64,000 nucleotides of DNA from Saprospiraceae bacterium (GCA_022841345.1 JALHRR010000004.1:1-64000), one strand, 5' to 3'; positions 8,177 to 18,100 are shown, counted from the stretch's first letter. The notes: generated by a model not told the origin, from the letters alone. Numbers and translations are program-made.

Positions 8177-10558
8177 ATGCAATATTTTTGGGGGCTTATA
8201 TTTTGTTTTGTTTTTGGGAATCAGCTAGCGGCGCAATTAAGTATTCGGCATTTGGCTGAATCGGCAGATGGATCAATAAATTTTGGAGATGTCAATCAGG
8301 ATGGAATAGTTGATATTTTTTGTTCATCTGCTGAAACCATGTCTTTTGGCTTGGGAAGTTATAGTCAGGATGGTCACATTCAATTTACATTTGTTCCTTC
8401 AGAAATCTTCATTAGTTCAGTTTATTTTACAAGCGGAAGGTCCGCAGACTGGGACAATGATGGCGATATTGATATCATACCCCGAATTCATTATGTGTCC
8501 GAATACCATTCTGTTCTGACAGAAAACTTCGGTGATCAGCTGGCAGATACTGCGGTTCGGTTTGCTTCACCTTTTCCATCATTACAGCACATTGATTTTG
8601 TTGATTTTAATAAGGATGGATTTACAGATGCTTTTTATACATTAGATTCAAATAAAATTTTTCGTAGTGGTAAGAACGGGGAGATCTTTGAATCGCCGTT
8701 CTTAACAGGGCAAAATTCAAATAATGTAAGATTCATTGACATTGATATGGATGGTTGGTTGGATGGCATACAATCAAGTATTGAAGGAGGAGAATCCGGC
8801 ATTTATTTTTTCAGAGGGAGTGAGAATTTTGAATTTGATGAGGCACATTTTATAGTCCGGAATACTGGTTATTCGATTACCCATTTTGCTGATTTTGATG
8901 GAGATGGACAGCAAGATTTGGTAGTAAGACCACCCAATGGCGCTGATAGTTTACTGGTATTTACAAAGTTGATGTCAAATACCCCTGGTCTTATTGTGGC
9001 TAAAATTCCTGTCTCTACTACTCTTTTTTACTTCGATATTGATTCAGATGGACTGGAAGACCTGATCTACACAGGGCTGGATACTTTTCATCTTATGAGA
9101 AACAAAGGGGTGGGTCAATTTGAGGCGTTTAATTTTCCTTTTAAATATCTCGAAGAAAATTTTGAGAAGACATCCTACGGTCCGTTTGGAATGCATAGTG
9201 ACTTTATTGTGATGAATTTTGGTTTAGCAATTCTATATAATTTTCATTTTGTAAATAATATCTTTTCTGTGACTTCATCTGAAGATGTTATTAAAAATGG
9301 AGTACTGAATCCCAATAATTATACAATTAGTTGTACGGCCGACCTGAATGGTGATGGTAACAAAGAAGTTATAGCAGGTATTTGGAATAGCAGGGGCATC
9401 AGCCGATTTGAACAATTTGATTCCTCAAATTTTCAAAGTAGTATTTTATTCTCAGATATTACAGGAGCTGCCGTAACTGCAATCGCTGCCGGGGATTTTG
9501 ATTTGGATCAAAAGGATGAGTTAGTTTTCTTTGATAGGGCAGGCGGAGTTTATATTGGGGGCTTAAATGATGAGGGCATTTTTGAAGTGGGTCCTCCATT
9601 ATTGTTGGACTACAAATACCGAAATATTTTTGATATCGTAGTGGCAGATTTTGATGGAAATGGTTTTCCTGATTTTATTTTCAATGGCAAGGATTCTTTA
9701 TCAATACAAGTATTTTCAAATCTGAATGGAAAAGATTTTGAAAAACGAATGCTGGTAGATAATATTCATATTTGGGATGCCAGGGCAATGGATATTGATG
9801 AAGATGGACTTGTTGATCTTCTTATTAGCGCATATCCGGTTCCGAACTTTAAAACGGGAACTTATTTGTTTCGAAATGAAGGCGACTTTAATTTTAGTGA
9901 ACTGGAATACTTTGGTGGTTCCTTAGGTCTTTCTCCAAATGAAGGTGCATTGGGGGATTTATTGGCTTTAAGTAATGGCGAGAAAATTTTCCTGACAAGG
10001 ACTGATGCCTCAGGTTTTTTAATTGATGCTACATTTGACTTGCCTTTTCGAAGTGATGAATTTGCAATTATAGATTTTAATAAGGATAGTTTGCCGGATA
10101 TCTATTACAAGCCAAATTTTGGAATCAATGGCTATATATGTCTTAATAATGGAGATGGAACATTTGAAAGAGATGCTGTAATTCTTCCATTTATTGAAGT
10201 AAATAATATTCTGGATGTTGACAATGATGGGTTTGCGGAACTGTTGATAATCCATAAGCAAGATTGGAAAATTGTATATTTGGACATAAGTGGATCGACT
10301 GGAATTAGACTTCCTGACTTACAATCTTCAATAAAAATATATCCTTCTCTTGCGAAGTCAGAAATTTTTATTGAAACCGGAGAGCAAAAATTTGATTCTT
10401 ACTTAATTTTTAATTCGGCGGGTCGATTGTCTGAAAAAGGTTCATATTTTGAGGATCGGTCCATCACGGTTGGAAATCTTTCCCCTGGTGTTTATTTTTT
10501 AGTGTTAAGAAGAAAAGATGGTAGGGAAACTTCAGGTCGTTTTATAATTGGAAATTAA
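8177..10558 (+). CDS. FG-GAP/VCBS-repeat protein with type IX secretion sorting domain
   Basis: Starting from the ATG at 8177 this is 793 residues with a clear signal peptide ending near NQLAAQ. The body carries about a dozen calcium-binding-like repeats of the form D-x-(D/N)-x-D-G, for example DWDNDGDIDI, DFDGDGQQDL, DIDSDGLEDL and DIDEDGLVDL, as in FG-GAP/VCBS propeller proteins. The last ~80 residues (from IKIYPSLAKSEIFI, with a NLSPGVYFL segment and a final RFIIGN) match the type A C-terminal sorting domain of type IX secretion. It should cross the outer membrane and be attached or released. Such proteins often act in adhesion, but no ligand can be named. A weak hairpin (AACCTG/CAGGTT, 10573-10591) follows. 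Confidence 0.9.
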   Translation: MQYFWGLIFCFVFGNQLAAQLSIRHLAESADGSINFGDVNQDGIVDIFCSSAETMSFGLGSYSQDGHIQFTFVPSEIFISSVYFTSGRSADWDNDGDIDIIPRIHYVSEYHSVLTENFGDQLADTAVRFASPFPSLQHIDFVDFNKDGFTDAFYTLDSNKIFRSGKNGEIFESPFLTGQNSNNVRFIDIDMDGWLDGIQSSIEGGESGIYFFRGSENFEFDEAHFIVRNTGYSITHFADFDGDGQQDLVVRPPNGADSLLVFTKLMSNTPGLIVAKIPVSTTLFYFDIDSDGLEDLIYTGLDTFHLMRNKGVGQFEAFNFPFKYLEENFEKTSYGPFGMHSDFIVMNFGLAILYNFHFVNNIFSVTSSEDVIKNGVLNPNNYTISCTADLNGDGNKEVIAGIWNSRGISRFEQFDSSNFQSSILFSDITGAAVTAIAAGDFDLDQKDELVFFDRAGGVYIGGLNDEGIFEVGPPLLLDYKYRNIFDIVVADFDGNGFPDFIFNGKDSLSIQVFSNLNGKDFEKRMLVDNIHIWDARAMDIDEDGLVDLLISAYPVPNFKTGTYLFRNEGDFNFSELEYFGGSLGLSPNEGALGDLLALSNGEKIFLTRTDASGFLIDATFDLPFRSDEFAIIDFNKDSLPDIYYKPNFGINGYICLNNGDGTFERDAVILPFIEVNNILDVDNDGFAELLIIHKQDWKIVYLDISGSTGIRLPDLQSSIKIYPSLAKSEIFIETGEQKFDSYLIFNSAGRLSEKGSYFEDRSITVGNLSPGVYFLVLRRKDGRETSGRFIIGN

Positions 10559-10707
10559 TCCCAAATTGTCTTAACCTGACTGGAACAGGTTAGTACATTT
10601 TGAATCAAAAGCTACAAACGTTGTATGGCGTTTATTAGAATTTTGACCTTAAGAACATCTGGTATTTGAGCTATAGGATATGGTTTATTGGATGGCTAAA
10701 TACCACT

Positions 10708-11496
10708 TTAATAGAAGTAAATGATATCACTCCTGATCTCATACTTCCAGCTAGGGGCCTGATCCCGCTGCACCCTTTCAGCTACAAATTCAAGGATTTC
10801 TTTTCGCTCAGACAAAGGCACATGAGTTTTAATTTCCCATTGATCTTCAGTGGGGATGTCGATGTACATTTTGCAATTACCTCCTCCCATTTCGTGATAA
10901 AAGTCAATCGTATACTCTCCATCGCTGTAAGTAATGGTCCCTCCCCGAAAATTGCCCGAGTAGCTTAGCTTTTTGGAAAATCGTCTGAATATATTATGCA
11001 TAGCTTGTTCCCGTATTTCTAAATCTTCATTTGGCAGGATATTACCGAATCCGTCTCTGTAAACAATGGGCCCGCTGTTGGATTTAGGTTCATCACTCAC
11101 CTGATGTGCCTGGACTATAGATTTTCTCTCTTTAGTTTCCTCTTCTGTATATTTCTGTATGACAATCAAATGCGATTGCCCATTTTTCCAGCTGATCTCA
11201 ATGGTGTAATTCCCGGGCGCTATTTCCAGTGTATCCCATAATAATTGAATACTTCCGCTGAGCCTGTCAGTTACCGGTCTTTCGCTTACCACTTTTCCAC
11301 TTTCATTATCTGCAAGTTTTATCATGTGATAGTCCCTGCCATACGATGGCAACATAATGATCAGTTGCTGACAATCCGGATAATGTACAAATCGCACATA
11401 ATGATCCGGCATCTCAGGTAACAGTTCTACCTCACCCTCATTTACCGGACTATTCGAAATGGACAAAATTTCTATCTCTCCGTAATGCAATTCCAT
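10708..11496 (-). CDS. Hypothetical protein, 262 aa
   Basis: A cytosolic-looking 262-residue protein without signal peptide or membrane segment. The N-terminal half (1-115) is beta-rich, with a LEIAPGNYTIEISWKNG stretch that resembles an extracellular-type sandwich domain. Residues about 118-150 are a charged linker, and the C-terminal part (150-262) has GGTITYSDGEYTIDFYHEMG and GGGNCKMYIDIPT. I do not recognise the family. It stands alone between two spacers with its own ATG at 11496. Its even amino-acid usage and lack of frame breaks support a real gene. Confidence 0.7.
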   Translation of the reverse strand: MELHYGEIEILSISNSPVNEGEVELLPEMPDHYVRFVHYPDCQQLIIMLPSYGRDYHMIKLADNESGKVVSERPVTDRLSGSIQLLWDTLEIAPGNYTIEISWKNGQSHLIVIQKYTEEETKERKSIVQAHQVSDEPKSNSGPIVYRDGFGNILPNEDLEIREQAMHNIFRRFSKKLSYSGNFRGGTITYSDGEYTIDFYHEMGGGNCKMYIDIPTEDQWEIKTHVPLSERKEILEFVAERVQRDQAPSWKYEIRSDIIYFY

Positions 11497-11554
11497 GGGA
11501 TAAAATTAATCTTTAGTTGCGTTTATTCAGAAGGAATGGTCGTAGCCCGGTGAA

Positions 11555-11646
11555 GTGACGTCTTGCTTCGCTGCGCTCGCAAGGTGACATCTTTTGCCTG
11601 CGGCAAAAGGTGACATCTTCGCACATTACATGTGCAAAGGTGACCA
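11555..11646. repeat. Hairpin array 1 (GGTGAC-separated stem-loops)
   Basis: Three short inverted repeats follow one another: 11562-11583 (CTTGC/GCAAG), 11591-11609 (CTTTTGCC-TGC-GGCAAAAG) and 11617-11639 (GCACAT-TAC-ATGTGC core with CTT/AAG ends). They are separated by GTGACGT (11555-11561), GGTGACAT (11583-11590) and GTGACAT (11610-11616), with GGTGACC closing the array. The same design recurs at 14742, 59561 (opposite strand) and 63772. No plausible protein is encoded here. Confidence 0.85.
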
Positions 11647-11748
11647 CTCATTATGTGTAAGAATCCACTACACTTCAGGATATTCTCCTTTCTTTTCAGG
11701 GAAATGCCGGGATAGGGTTCACACACACCTTAGTCACCCTGGCTGTTA

Positions 11749-11863
11749 AACTCATCATTCAAAACTCATAACTCATAACTTTCTTCCGGCTGTTCGCCAA
11801 CAGCTAAAGGCCAAAAGCCAACAGCTGGCTGTTCAACCAGCAACCAGCAACCAGCAACCAGCC
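11749..11863. repeat. Heptanucleotide tandem arrays with GGCTGTT borders
   Basis: ACTCATA-type 7-base repeats occupy 11749-11780, and GCAACCA repeats (about four copies) occupy 11834-11862, ending at the stop codon of the minus-strand gene (11864). GGCTGTT occurs at 11741, 11788 and 11827, at the edges of the arrays. Between them lies CCAACAGCT twice. Similar arrays with different 7-mers lie at 14.0-14.2, 14.9, 21.5 and 59.4 kb. Confidence 0.8.
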
Positions 11864-12496
11864 TCAATCTACCTTCTCAAATTTCGCTTCACCCGGCCCG
11901 AATAAAAACTCATACTCCAAAGTAAGAATATCATTTTCCAAAGTAGCCATGACTCCATTAAAACTTACCTGTTCCAGTGAAGGATTCAGTCCTATTTCAA
12001 AAAACAGATTCTGATTTTCTTTTGACTTGATCAGTGTCCATTCATCCGGATAAAGACCATGCAATACCATGATGACATCACAATCCGAATAGCTCGATTC
12101 AGCCACACCGGAATCATCCGTCTGCACATACTCTTCCTGATCGCCATTGATAAATCTGCAAACCACATTGCTGGCAAACCAGGCTTGCGGAGCATTCACC
12201 TTTATTTGCGGATTCTTGCCACGACTCTGTTTGATGATGTGAAAATCCTGTCCTGCAGGTTTATCACTTTTGAGGGTGATGTTGTTGCCTTCCAGCTGAT
12301 ATTTCCCTGTCGCCTGACGATCCACAGCTCCATAGGAATAAAAGAACTCAAATGTATTGTCGGGATTAAACTTGAAAGCTGAGCCCATTTCCATTTTGCC
12401 GTAAAGCTGATATACAGCATCCAGAGAAGCTTGCGAATGAGAACTGTGAGGTGTCATCAGAAAAAGTAATAAAAATTGAAACAAAAGAAATCTCAT
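11864..12496 (-). CDS. Secreted hypothetical protein, 210 aa
   Basis: A 210-residue protein with a signal peptide (hydrophobic 3-15, likely cleavage after SHSQ near 22), so periplasmic or surface-exposed. The mature part looks like a lipocalin-like or single beta-sandwich module: KFNPDNTFEFFYSYGAVDR, then a TGKYQLEGNNITLKSDKP strand pair. This pattern (a measure of how a quantity departs from a template) is common in small secreted Bacteroidota proteins of unknown role. Two cysteines (in VVCRF and SDCDV) could form a disulfide. The family cannot be named. Its stop codon directly adjoins a GCAACCA tandem repeat. Confidence 0.75.
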   Translation of the reverse strand: MRFLLFQFLLLFLMTPHSSHSQASLDAVYQLYGKMEMGSAFKFNPDNTFEFFYSYGAVDRQATGKYQLEGNNITLKSDKPAGQDFHIIKQSRGKNPQIKVNAPQAWFASNVVCRFINGDQEEYVQTDDSGVAESSYSDCDVIMVLHGLYPDEWTLIKSKENQNLFFEIGLNPSLEQVSFNGVMATLENDILTLEYEFLFGPGEAKFEKVD

Positions 12497-12638
12497 GGGT
12501 AATTTGTTGGGTCAAAAATACAATTGATGAATCGAATGATTAGTCAATTATTGGCTGAGCCGACCCTAAAATTGGATGAAGGGTAGAGGAACTGCATTCG
12601 AGCTGAAGAAAGAGATAGCTTCTCCAATTGCAGTTTTA

Positions 12639-12669
12639 TTTGTAAAAACCTTTAATATTATTAAATTTA
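12639..12669 (+). promoter_or_regulatory. Promoter of the two small exported-protein genes
   Basis: TTTG at 12639-12642, then 19 bases, then TAAATTTA at 12662-12669, which differs from TAnnTTTG only at the last base. It gives a leader of about 50 bases to the ATG at 12726. Confidence 0.5.
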
Positions 12670-12725
12670 ACTTCGATTTTTTTCGTTTAAGTTATCATCT
12701 ACTGAAGCATGTAATAAAACAGAAT

Positions 12726-13124
12726 ATGAAACTCAGTAAAATATTTCTGGGAGTAGCTCTCCTAACCTGTTTATCATTTTTTGCTTTAAAATCTCCCAAA
12801 GAACAAGTGACATTCACAGGAGGTGCATATTCTTATGCTTTTAATCGTTTTGAGATAATGTACCACAAGATTCTATTTGGGCCTTGTAAATTGTTCATAT
12901 CTGATTTTACATTCTGTGAGGATAAGACATTTGAAATATCCGGGTGCACCGGATCGATTACGGAGGGTACCTGGAGACAAAGCCAGGACACAATTTATTT
13001 GTCATATGAAACTGAAAACTGCATTAAACCTCCATATTTAATCATCGATGGAGACCTGCTTCTTGGTAAATCTAATTGCCCTGAGTTTAGAGTATTTTAT
13101 AAACAGCGCCTGAATAAAAATTAA
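12726..13124 (+). CDS. Small exported protein, 132 aa
   Basis: The frame is open from 12576, but the ATG at 12726 gives a proper signal sequence (MKLSKIFLGVALLTCLSFFA) and fits the promoter at 12639, so I start there. The mature part of about 110 residues is beta-rich with several cysteines (in FGPCKLF, TFCEDK, SGCTGS, ENCIKP and SNCPEF), which suggests disulfides in the periplasm or outside. The SGCTGSITEGTWRQSQDTIY stretch resembles the lipocalin-like small secreted proteins of Bacteroidota that have TGTW-type turns. Function unknown. It probably forms an operon with the lipoprotein 21 bases downstream. Confidence 0.7.
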   Translation: MKLSKIFLGVALLTCLSFFALKSPKEQVTFTGGAYSYAFNRFEIMYHKILFGPCKLFISDFTFCEDKTFEISGCTGSITEGTWRQSQDTIYLSYETENCIKPPYLIIDGDLLLGKSNCPEFRVFYKQRLNKN

Positions 13125-13145
13125 CCTAAGCAACTGGGATTGATT

Positions 13146-13811
13146 ATGAAAATAATTATCAGAATATTATTGCTGTTAGCTTTGCTCACAAATAATGCTT
13201 GCTCGTGCTTAAAGACACCATGTTCTAAATTGTGGAAATTTGAACTTCCATTTAACATTGAAAACCATCATAATACGTATCATGTAGGCGACACAATCTG
13301 GATGGTTTCAGAATTCGGTAGCACTCTTCAGGATCTTAATTCCCCTGATGTAGTAAATGTTGAAGATTTTGATTTCAATATAGACCTTTTTGTTGATGAG
13401 GTTTATGGCACCCCCATTTCATTTGCTTCTGACAGGTTTTTGCTTGTTGAAGAAAGTGGAAAATTAACCTATATTGCAATCCAGGGATCTCCTGATCTGG
13501 GAGGCAATCCTGGTTATCTTAAATTACAACATGATTATAATTCAGGTCAGTACTCTTTTAAATATGGTTTGGTCCCACAAATGGAAGGGGTGTTTTTAAT
13601 CAGCCTCAATTCCTTTTTTAATGCCCCCTACAATAAAATAAATTTTGGTTCTGGTTGCAATGAAGAAATGGATAAAATCCTTTTTAACATGAATAATAAA
13701 GTAAACAATAACTTCAACCTGTTAAGCTTTTCTCCTGATTCCAGAATTGTAGAAGTTTCTGAAGAGGATTTTATTGCAGGAGGGATGTTTGTGTTTACAG
13801 TTGTGCCTTAA
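13146..13811 (+). CDS. Putative lipoprotein, 221 aa
   Basis: The ATG at 13146 (a TTG two codons earlier is less likely) gives MKIIIRILLLLALLTNNACS, a lipoprotein signal with lipobox NNAC. The mature protein has beta-rich character and a few cysteines, with the phrase YHVGDTIWMVSEF near the N-terminus as in many Bacteroidota lipoproteins of unknown role. No enzymatic motif was seen. It follows the small exported protein closely on the same strand, so the two are probably co-transcribed. Confidence 0.7.
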   Translation: MKIIIRILLLLALLTNNACSCLKTPCSKLWKFELPFNIENHHNTYHVGDTIWMVSEFGSTLQDLNSPDVVNVEDFDFNIDLFVDEVYGTPISFASDRFLLVEESGKLTYIAIQGSPDLGGNPGYLKLQHDYNSGQYSFKYGLVPQMEGVFLISLNSFFNAPYNKINFGSGCNEEMDKILFNMNNKVNNNFNLLSFSPDSRIVEVSEEDFIAGGMFVFTVVP

Positions 13812-14172
13812 ACACTAATTAATCGCAATGCTACATTTGGGGAAAGTATTCATTTATTTTACAAAATTGGCAAGTGTTAAGTGTGAGTGACCGTAGCTGG
13901 AAGCTACAGGAAGCAATGATTGGGGGTGGGCAGTTAGCCAGAGGCAGAGACACTCATACTTCGGTTTCTATCTGCGACCAGCAGCGGATGCTGATTTGGC
14001 TTTTTACTTACGACTTACGACTTACGACTTATGCCTTATCACTGGCTGTTCATTTTCTCCCCAAAGCTTTGGGGATCAACTTTCAACTTTTTCCGGCTGT
14101 TTAACTCACTCATCACTCATCACTCATCACTCATCACTCATCATTCATCATTCATAACTCAAAACTCATAAC
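13812..14172. repeat. Repeat-rich spacer: 7-mer arrays, GGCTGTT motifs and an 18-bp palindrome
   Basis: No gene is seen. The spacer has a GTAGCT-GGA-AGCTAC hairpin near 13891, ACTTACG 7-mers at 14007-14041, GGCTGTT at 14044 and 14095, the perfect palindrome TCCCCAAAGCTTTGGGGA at 14058-14075 (repeated exactly at 21502-21519), and CACTCAT 7-mers at 14102-14176 that run into the stop codon of the next minus-strand gene. Confidence 0.8.
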
Positions 14173-14643
14173 TCATCTCGCCTTTAATATTCTTTCCAAA
14201 TCCGCCTCCGAATAAAACCTCGACTTCAAAGTCTTACGATCTGCCGTTCTATAAAGAAGATATTTTCCATCTTTCTCTTCAGCATGACATTCAACCCCTT
14301 TTTCTCTGTAATAAGCAAGTGACACTTCTACTTCTTCCAAACTATTGCAAGCCTTACTCATATTGGATCGCTGCACTTCATCAAACAATGCCTTGAACTG
14401 ATCACCCAAGCCGAATTCCAGCACTGCCCCTGAAAGTACATATTGCAAATCACATAGTGCATCAGCAATTCCTACGATATCTTTTTCTGCAATGGCTTCT
14501 CTGAGTTCATCCAGCTCCTCTGCGAGTAGAGATACTCGTAATTCACATCTTGTCTCAGAAGGAATCTGTGGAGTTTCCAGCACCGGATGATTGAACAAAT
14601 GATGAAATGCTGCTACGGATGTTAAAGAAGTTGGATCTTGCAT
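14173..14643 (-). CDS. MazG-like / PRA-PH-type nucleoside triphosphate pyrophosphohydrolase
   Basis: A 156-residue all-alpha protein. Residues about 11-110 resemble the phosphoribosyl-ATP pyrophosphohydrolase/MazG-like fold: SLLAEELDELREAI (metal ligands Glu42, Glu43, Glu46) followed by DALCDLQYVLSG (Asp61, Asp65). These enzymes hydrolyse nucleotide triphosphates to monophosphate and pyrophosphate, using Mg2+, often to remove unusual nucleotides; the exact substrate is not visible. The C-terminal 45 residues (KDGKYLLYRTADRKTLKS) are typical of the Bacteroidota members. Its TGA stop (14173-14175) lies inside the last copy of a heptanucleotide tandem repeat. Confidence 0.85.
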   Translation of the reverse strand: MQDPTSLTSVAAFHHLFNHPVLETPQIPSETRCELRVSLLAEELDELREAIAEKDIVGIADALCDLQYVLSGAVLEFGLGDQFKALFDEVQRSNMSKACNSLEEVEVSLAYYREKGVECHAEEKDGKYLLYRTADRKTLKSRFYSEADLERILKAR

Positions 14644-14741
14644 TCTTTTAATTTTTTATGGAGCCGCAAGATAAAAAAGATTGTATAAATGTAGGTGAAC
14701 CTTTGCACTGTTGGTAGATTAACGGGCTATCGAGTAGAGAG

Positions 14742-14858
14742 GGTGATGTCTTCCCGCGCCTTCGGCTTGAAAGGTGATGTCTTTTCATGGGACACGCCAT
14801 GAAAAGGTGATGTCTTTATATTTTCTGCAGCTTCGCTTTGAAAATATAAAGTTGATGG
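14742..14858. repeat. Hairpin array 2 (GGTGATGT-separated stem-loops)
   Basis: Three stem-loops: 14750-14773 (imperfect), 14781-14806 (CTTTTCATGG/CCATGAAAAG, 10 bp) and 14814-14851 (CTTTATATTTTC/GAAAATATAAAG, 12 bp). They are separated by identical GGTGATGT units at 14742, 14773 and 14806, and a decayed TTGATGGC follows. Stem sequences differ from array 1, but layout and separators match. Confidence 0.85.
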
Positions 14859-15125
14859 CTGACGCGAGAAATAAGCGGGCAGATTCTCCCGGCTGTTCCC
14901 TTTTAGCTTGACGCTTGAGACTTGAGACTTGTAGCTTCCCTAGCTGTTCACACCCACACCCATCACTCACAATGCCCACGTGAGCTTAGCGAACCACATC
15001 CCGTAGCGCGGCGAAGCCAGCGTCTGCAGCACACGAGCAAGCATAGCGCAGCTCACACACGCTATCTACTCCAGATCGCAAAGGCGCAGCCGACCTCAAC
15101 CCGGCTGTTCTGCCACCAAAACCTC
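14859..15125. other. Spacer after RND gene: 7-mer repeat, GGCTGTT motifs, GC-rich segment
   Basis: No gene is supported. It holds GGCTGTT at 14891 and 15103 and AGCTGTT at 14942, a short GACTTGA-type 7-mer run (14909-14937), and a GC-rich stretch (about 14977-15080) where GTGAGC and GCTCAC could pair at a distance. The ORFs readable here are composed of repeats and unlike any protein. Confidence 0.6.
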
Positions 15126-18100
15126 CTAGACCCTCGGTGGAATCAATTTATAAACTACCGGAGTAACAATCCTCGACAAAACCGTCGAACTAATCAATCC
15201 TCCAATCAACACAATTGCTAAAGGTGAAATCAAAGGATTCGTAGACCATGCAATCGGCAACAATCCACCAATCGCTGTCAGCGTTGTCAGCACAATCGGT
15301 AAAAACCGAATCTCACCGGCTTCCCTGATCGCAGCATTTAATTCCTTGCCTTCCTTTCTTAATTGATTAGTGAAGTCCACAAGAAGTATCGAGTTTTTAA
15401 CTTCAATTCCTGCCAATGCAATCAATCCAACAATCGCCACAAATGACAGTGAATTTCCTGTGACAAATAAAGCTGCTAATGCGCCCACCATTCCCAATGG
15501 AATCACAGATAATACAATCACAGTACTCTTGAATGTCTTGAACAGTAATACTAATACTGCAATGAAAAGGAATACAGTTACAATTATAATTGTGCCAAAT
15601 CCTCCAAATGATTGCTCGCGGGTCTCGACTTCACCCGCCATTTTATATGCATATCCTTTAGGCATATTGACATGATCCATTTTTGCAATCACATCATTGA
15701 TCACTCTGTCCACGAGATAACCATCCTGTACGAATGCATTTACTGATACTACTCTTGTTTTATTATAGTGATCAATTTTCAGCGGAGAACTCTCCATTTC
15801 GAGATTGGCAATTTGATTAACCGGAATGGCTTGCCCCACCATATTATTCACAAATACATGATCAAAACTTTGCAACGTAGCTCTTTCAGCCTTTGGTCCC
15901 GTGACGATGATGTCTTTTTTATTTCCATCCGGATCTGTAAATGATCCCATATTCAGACCCGCGATTGCCATCCTGACGGTACGATCTACATCTACCACAT
16001 TGAGATTCATAGCTCTTGCTTTGTCTTTCTGAATGGCTACTTTGATATCGGATTTGAGATTACTCAATGGATTATTGACATAGATGGCTCCTTCTGTATT
16101 TTCCAATAGATTCTCTACTTGTGCCGCCAATTGACGCAGTGAATCGAGATTGTCTCCCGAAATTCTAACTTCAACCGGTGCTTTGATGGGAGGTCCCTGC
16201 TCGAAGTGTTTTACCTCTATTTTTGCACCTGCATAATCTGCAAATTGAAGTCTCAATTCTTCAGCGATTTCTTTTTTTCGAACCACAGAGGTTTTATTAT
16301 TCAACAGCACAAATATCTGAGCATAGTCCGAACGCTCATTTTCAGGAATCACATTATAATAAATTCTTGGATTTCCTCTGCCCACATTTGTTGAGAAATA
16401 TTCAACCTCTGGAATGGTTTCCAGAATTGCTTCTACATCACGACTGACCTCATCCGTGATGCCAATTCGGGTCTGAATTGGTGTCGTGATTTCTACCAGG
16501 AATTGCGGTTTTTCGGATTGTGGAAAAAGACTGAAACCAATTACGGGAAACAATGCAAGTGATGCCACAAATATTCCGGTCGCTATTAATAAAGTAAGCA
16601 CAGGTCTCTTTAATGATCTCTCCAAAACCAAAGCATAACTACCTGAAATCACTTTTTGCAGAGATCTCAAAAACAAATTTCCTTTATAATCAGCTGCATG
16701 CTGCTTAAGTAATCTGGAAGCCAGAAATGGAATAATGGTCAAGGATACCAACATGGATGCCAATACTGACATAATCACCGCCATAGGAAGACTTCGAATG
16801 AAATCTCCGGAGGCTTCAGGCAGGAAAACCAATGGCATAAATGCAATGATAAGTGTCACTGTACATCCCACTACTGAAAGCCCGATTTGCTTTGTCCCCA
16901 GAATTGTTGCTTCCATTCTGCTGTGACCCTCACGCATCCATCTCTCAATATTTTCCACCACAACAATACTGTCATCCACCAGCAAACCGAGTGCCACCAC
17001 TAGACCCACAATACTCAATTGATTCAATCCAAACCCCAGCACATCCAAAAGTACAAGCCCAATCGCAAGCGAAAGTGGAATAGAAATCATCACAATCATG
17101 GCAGCCCTGCCCCCCAATGGCAACAATGTAAAGGCAACTAACAAAATCGCAATGAGAAAATCCCTGCCCAGATGCCCCAGCCTGCTGTTTACATGATCTG
17201 CCTGGTCAAATGCCAAAACCATGTCCAGATTTGCAGGTAATGTTTCTTTGTATTTTTCCAGTACCGGCAAATAACTTTCCTGGACTTTCGAAATATTGGA
17301 ACCTTCCTTCAAAGCTGCACTGACAAAAACACATCTGTGGCCATTCAATCGGGTGATATGCTTTGTCTCATCAAATGTATAATTAACATCCGCCACATCA
17401 TTGAGTGAAACGGTTTTACTTCCATCAGAATAAACAAGTGTCTGACCGATTTCTTCCAGGTCTTTATAATTTCCACTGGTCTTGACATTGAAGGCTTTTG
17501 CCCCGGCTTCCACTGTTCCACCGGGAATATTGGCAATCTCACTTTGGATACTACCCAGGACAGCCTGGAGAGGAATATTCATCCGGGACAGTTTTTCCCA
17601 ATTCAATTCAACCCGAACTACTTCATCGGATAATCCATGAATTTTTACTTCTTTGAGCTCACTGACAGTCTCCAGTTTTTCCTGCAGATTTTCAGCATAT
17701 TTTTTCAATGTTGCTCTTGGGCTGTTTTCACTAATTAATCCTATTTGCAAAATATTGACACCGGAAGGGCTTACTTTTTGGACGTCAATACTTAGTATAT
17801 CAGAAGGCAATTCGTCCCGCATTCCATTTATTTCCCTTACCAGTTCCTGATATTTATCATTGACATTGCTTTCATATTTATACTCCACCTGAAGGATCGC
17901 CACACCATCCTTGATCTCTGTCTGAATACGCTTTATATCTTCAAGACCATAGACCTTCTTTTCAATAGGATCTACTATTAATTCTTCTATATCAGCAGGA
18001 CTGGCCCCCGGGTATATAATGACTACCGGAAATTGCGGGGCATCCAGAATAGGATCTTCGCTGCGGGGCATATTGAGGAGTGTGGACACGCCTACTGCTA

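Noticed and set aside
11555-11646. Hairpin arrays as CRISPR
   Set aside because: The repeated element is only 6-8 bases, the variable parts are palindromes rather than spacers, and no cas gene is present.
11523-11726. Minus-strand 67-residue open frame across hairpin array 1
   Set aside because: It reads through repeats and has no plausible composition.
14922-15221. Plus-strand 99-residue frame rich in His/Gln/Arg
   Set aside because: It lies over repeats and the 3' end of the RND gene on the other strand, with unnatural composition.
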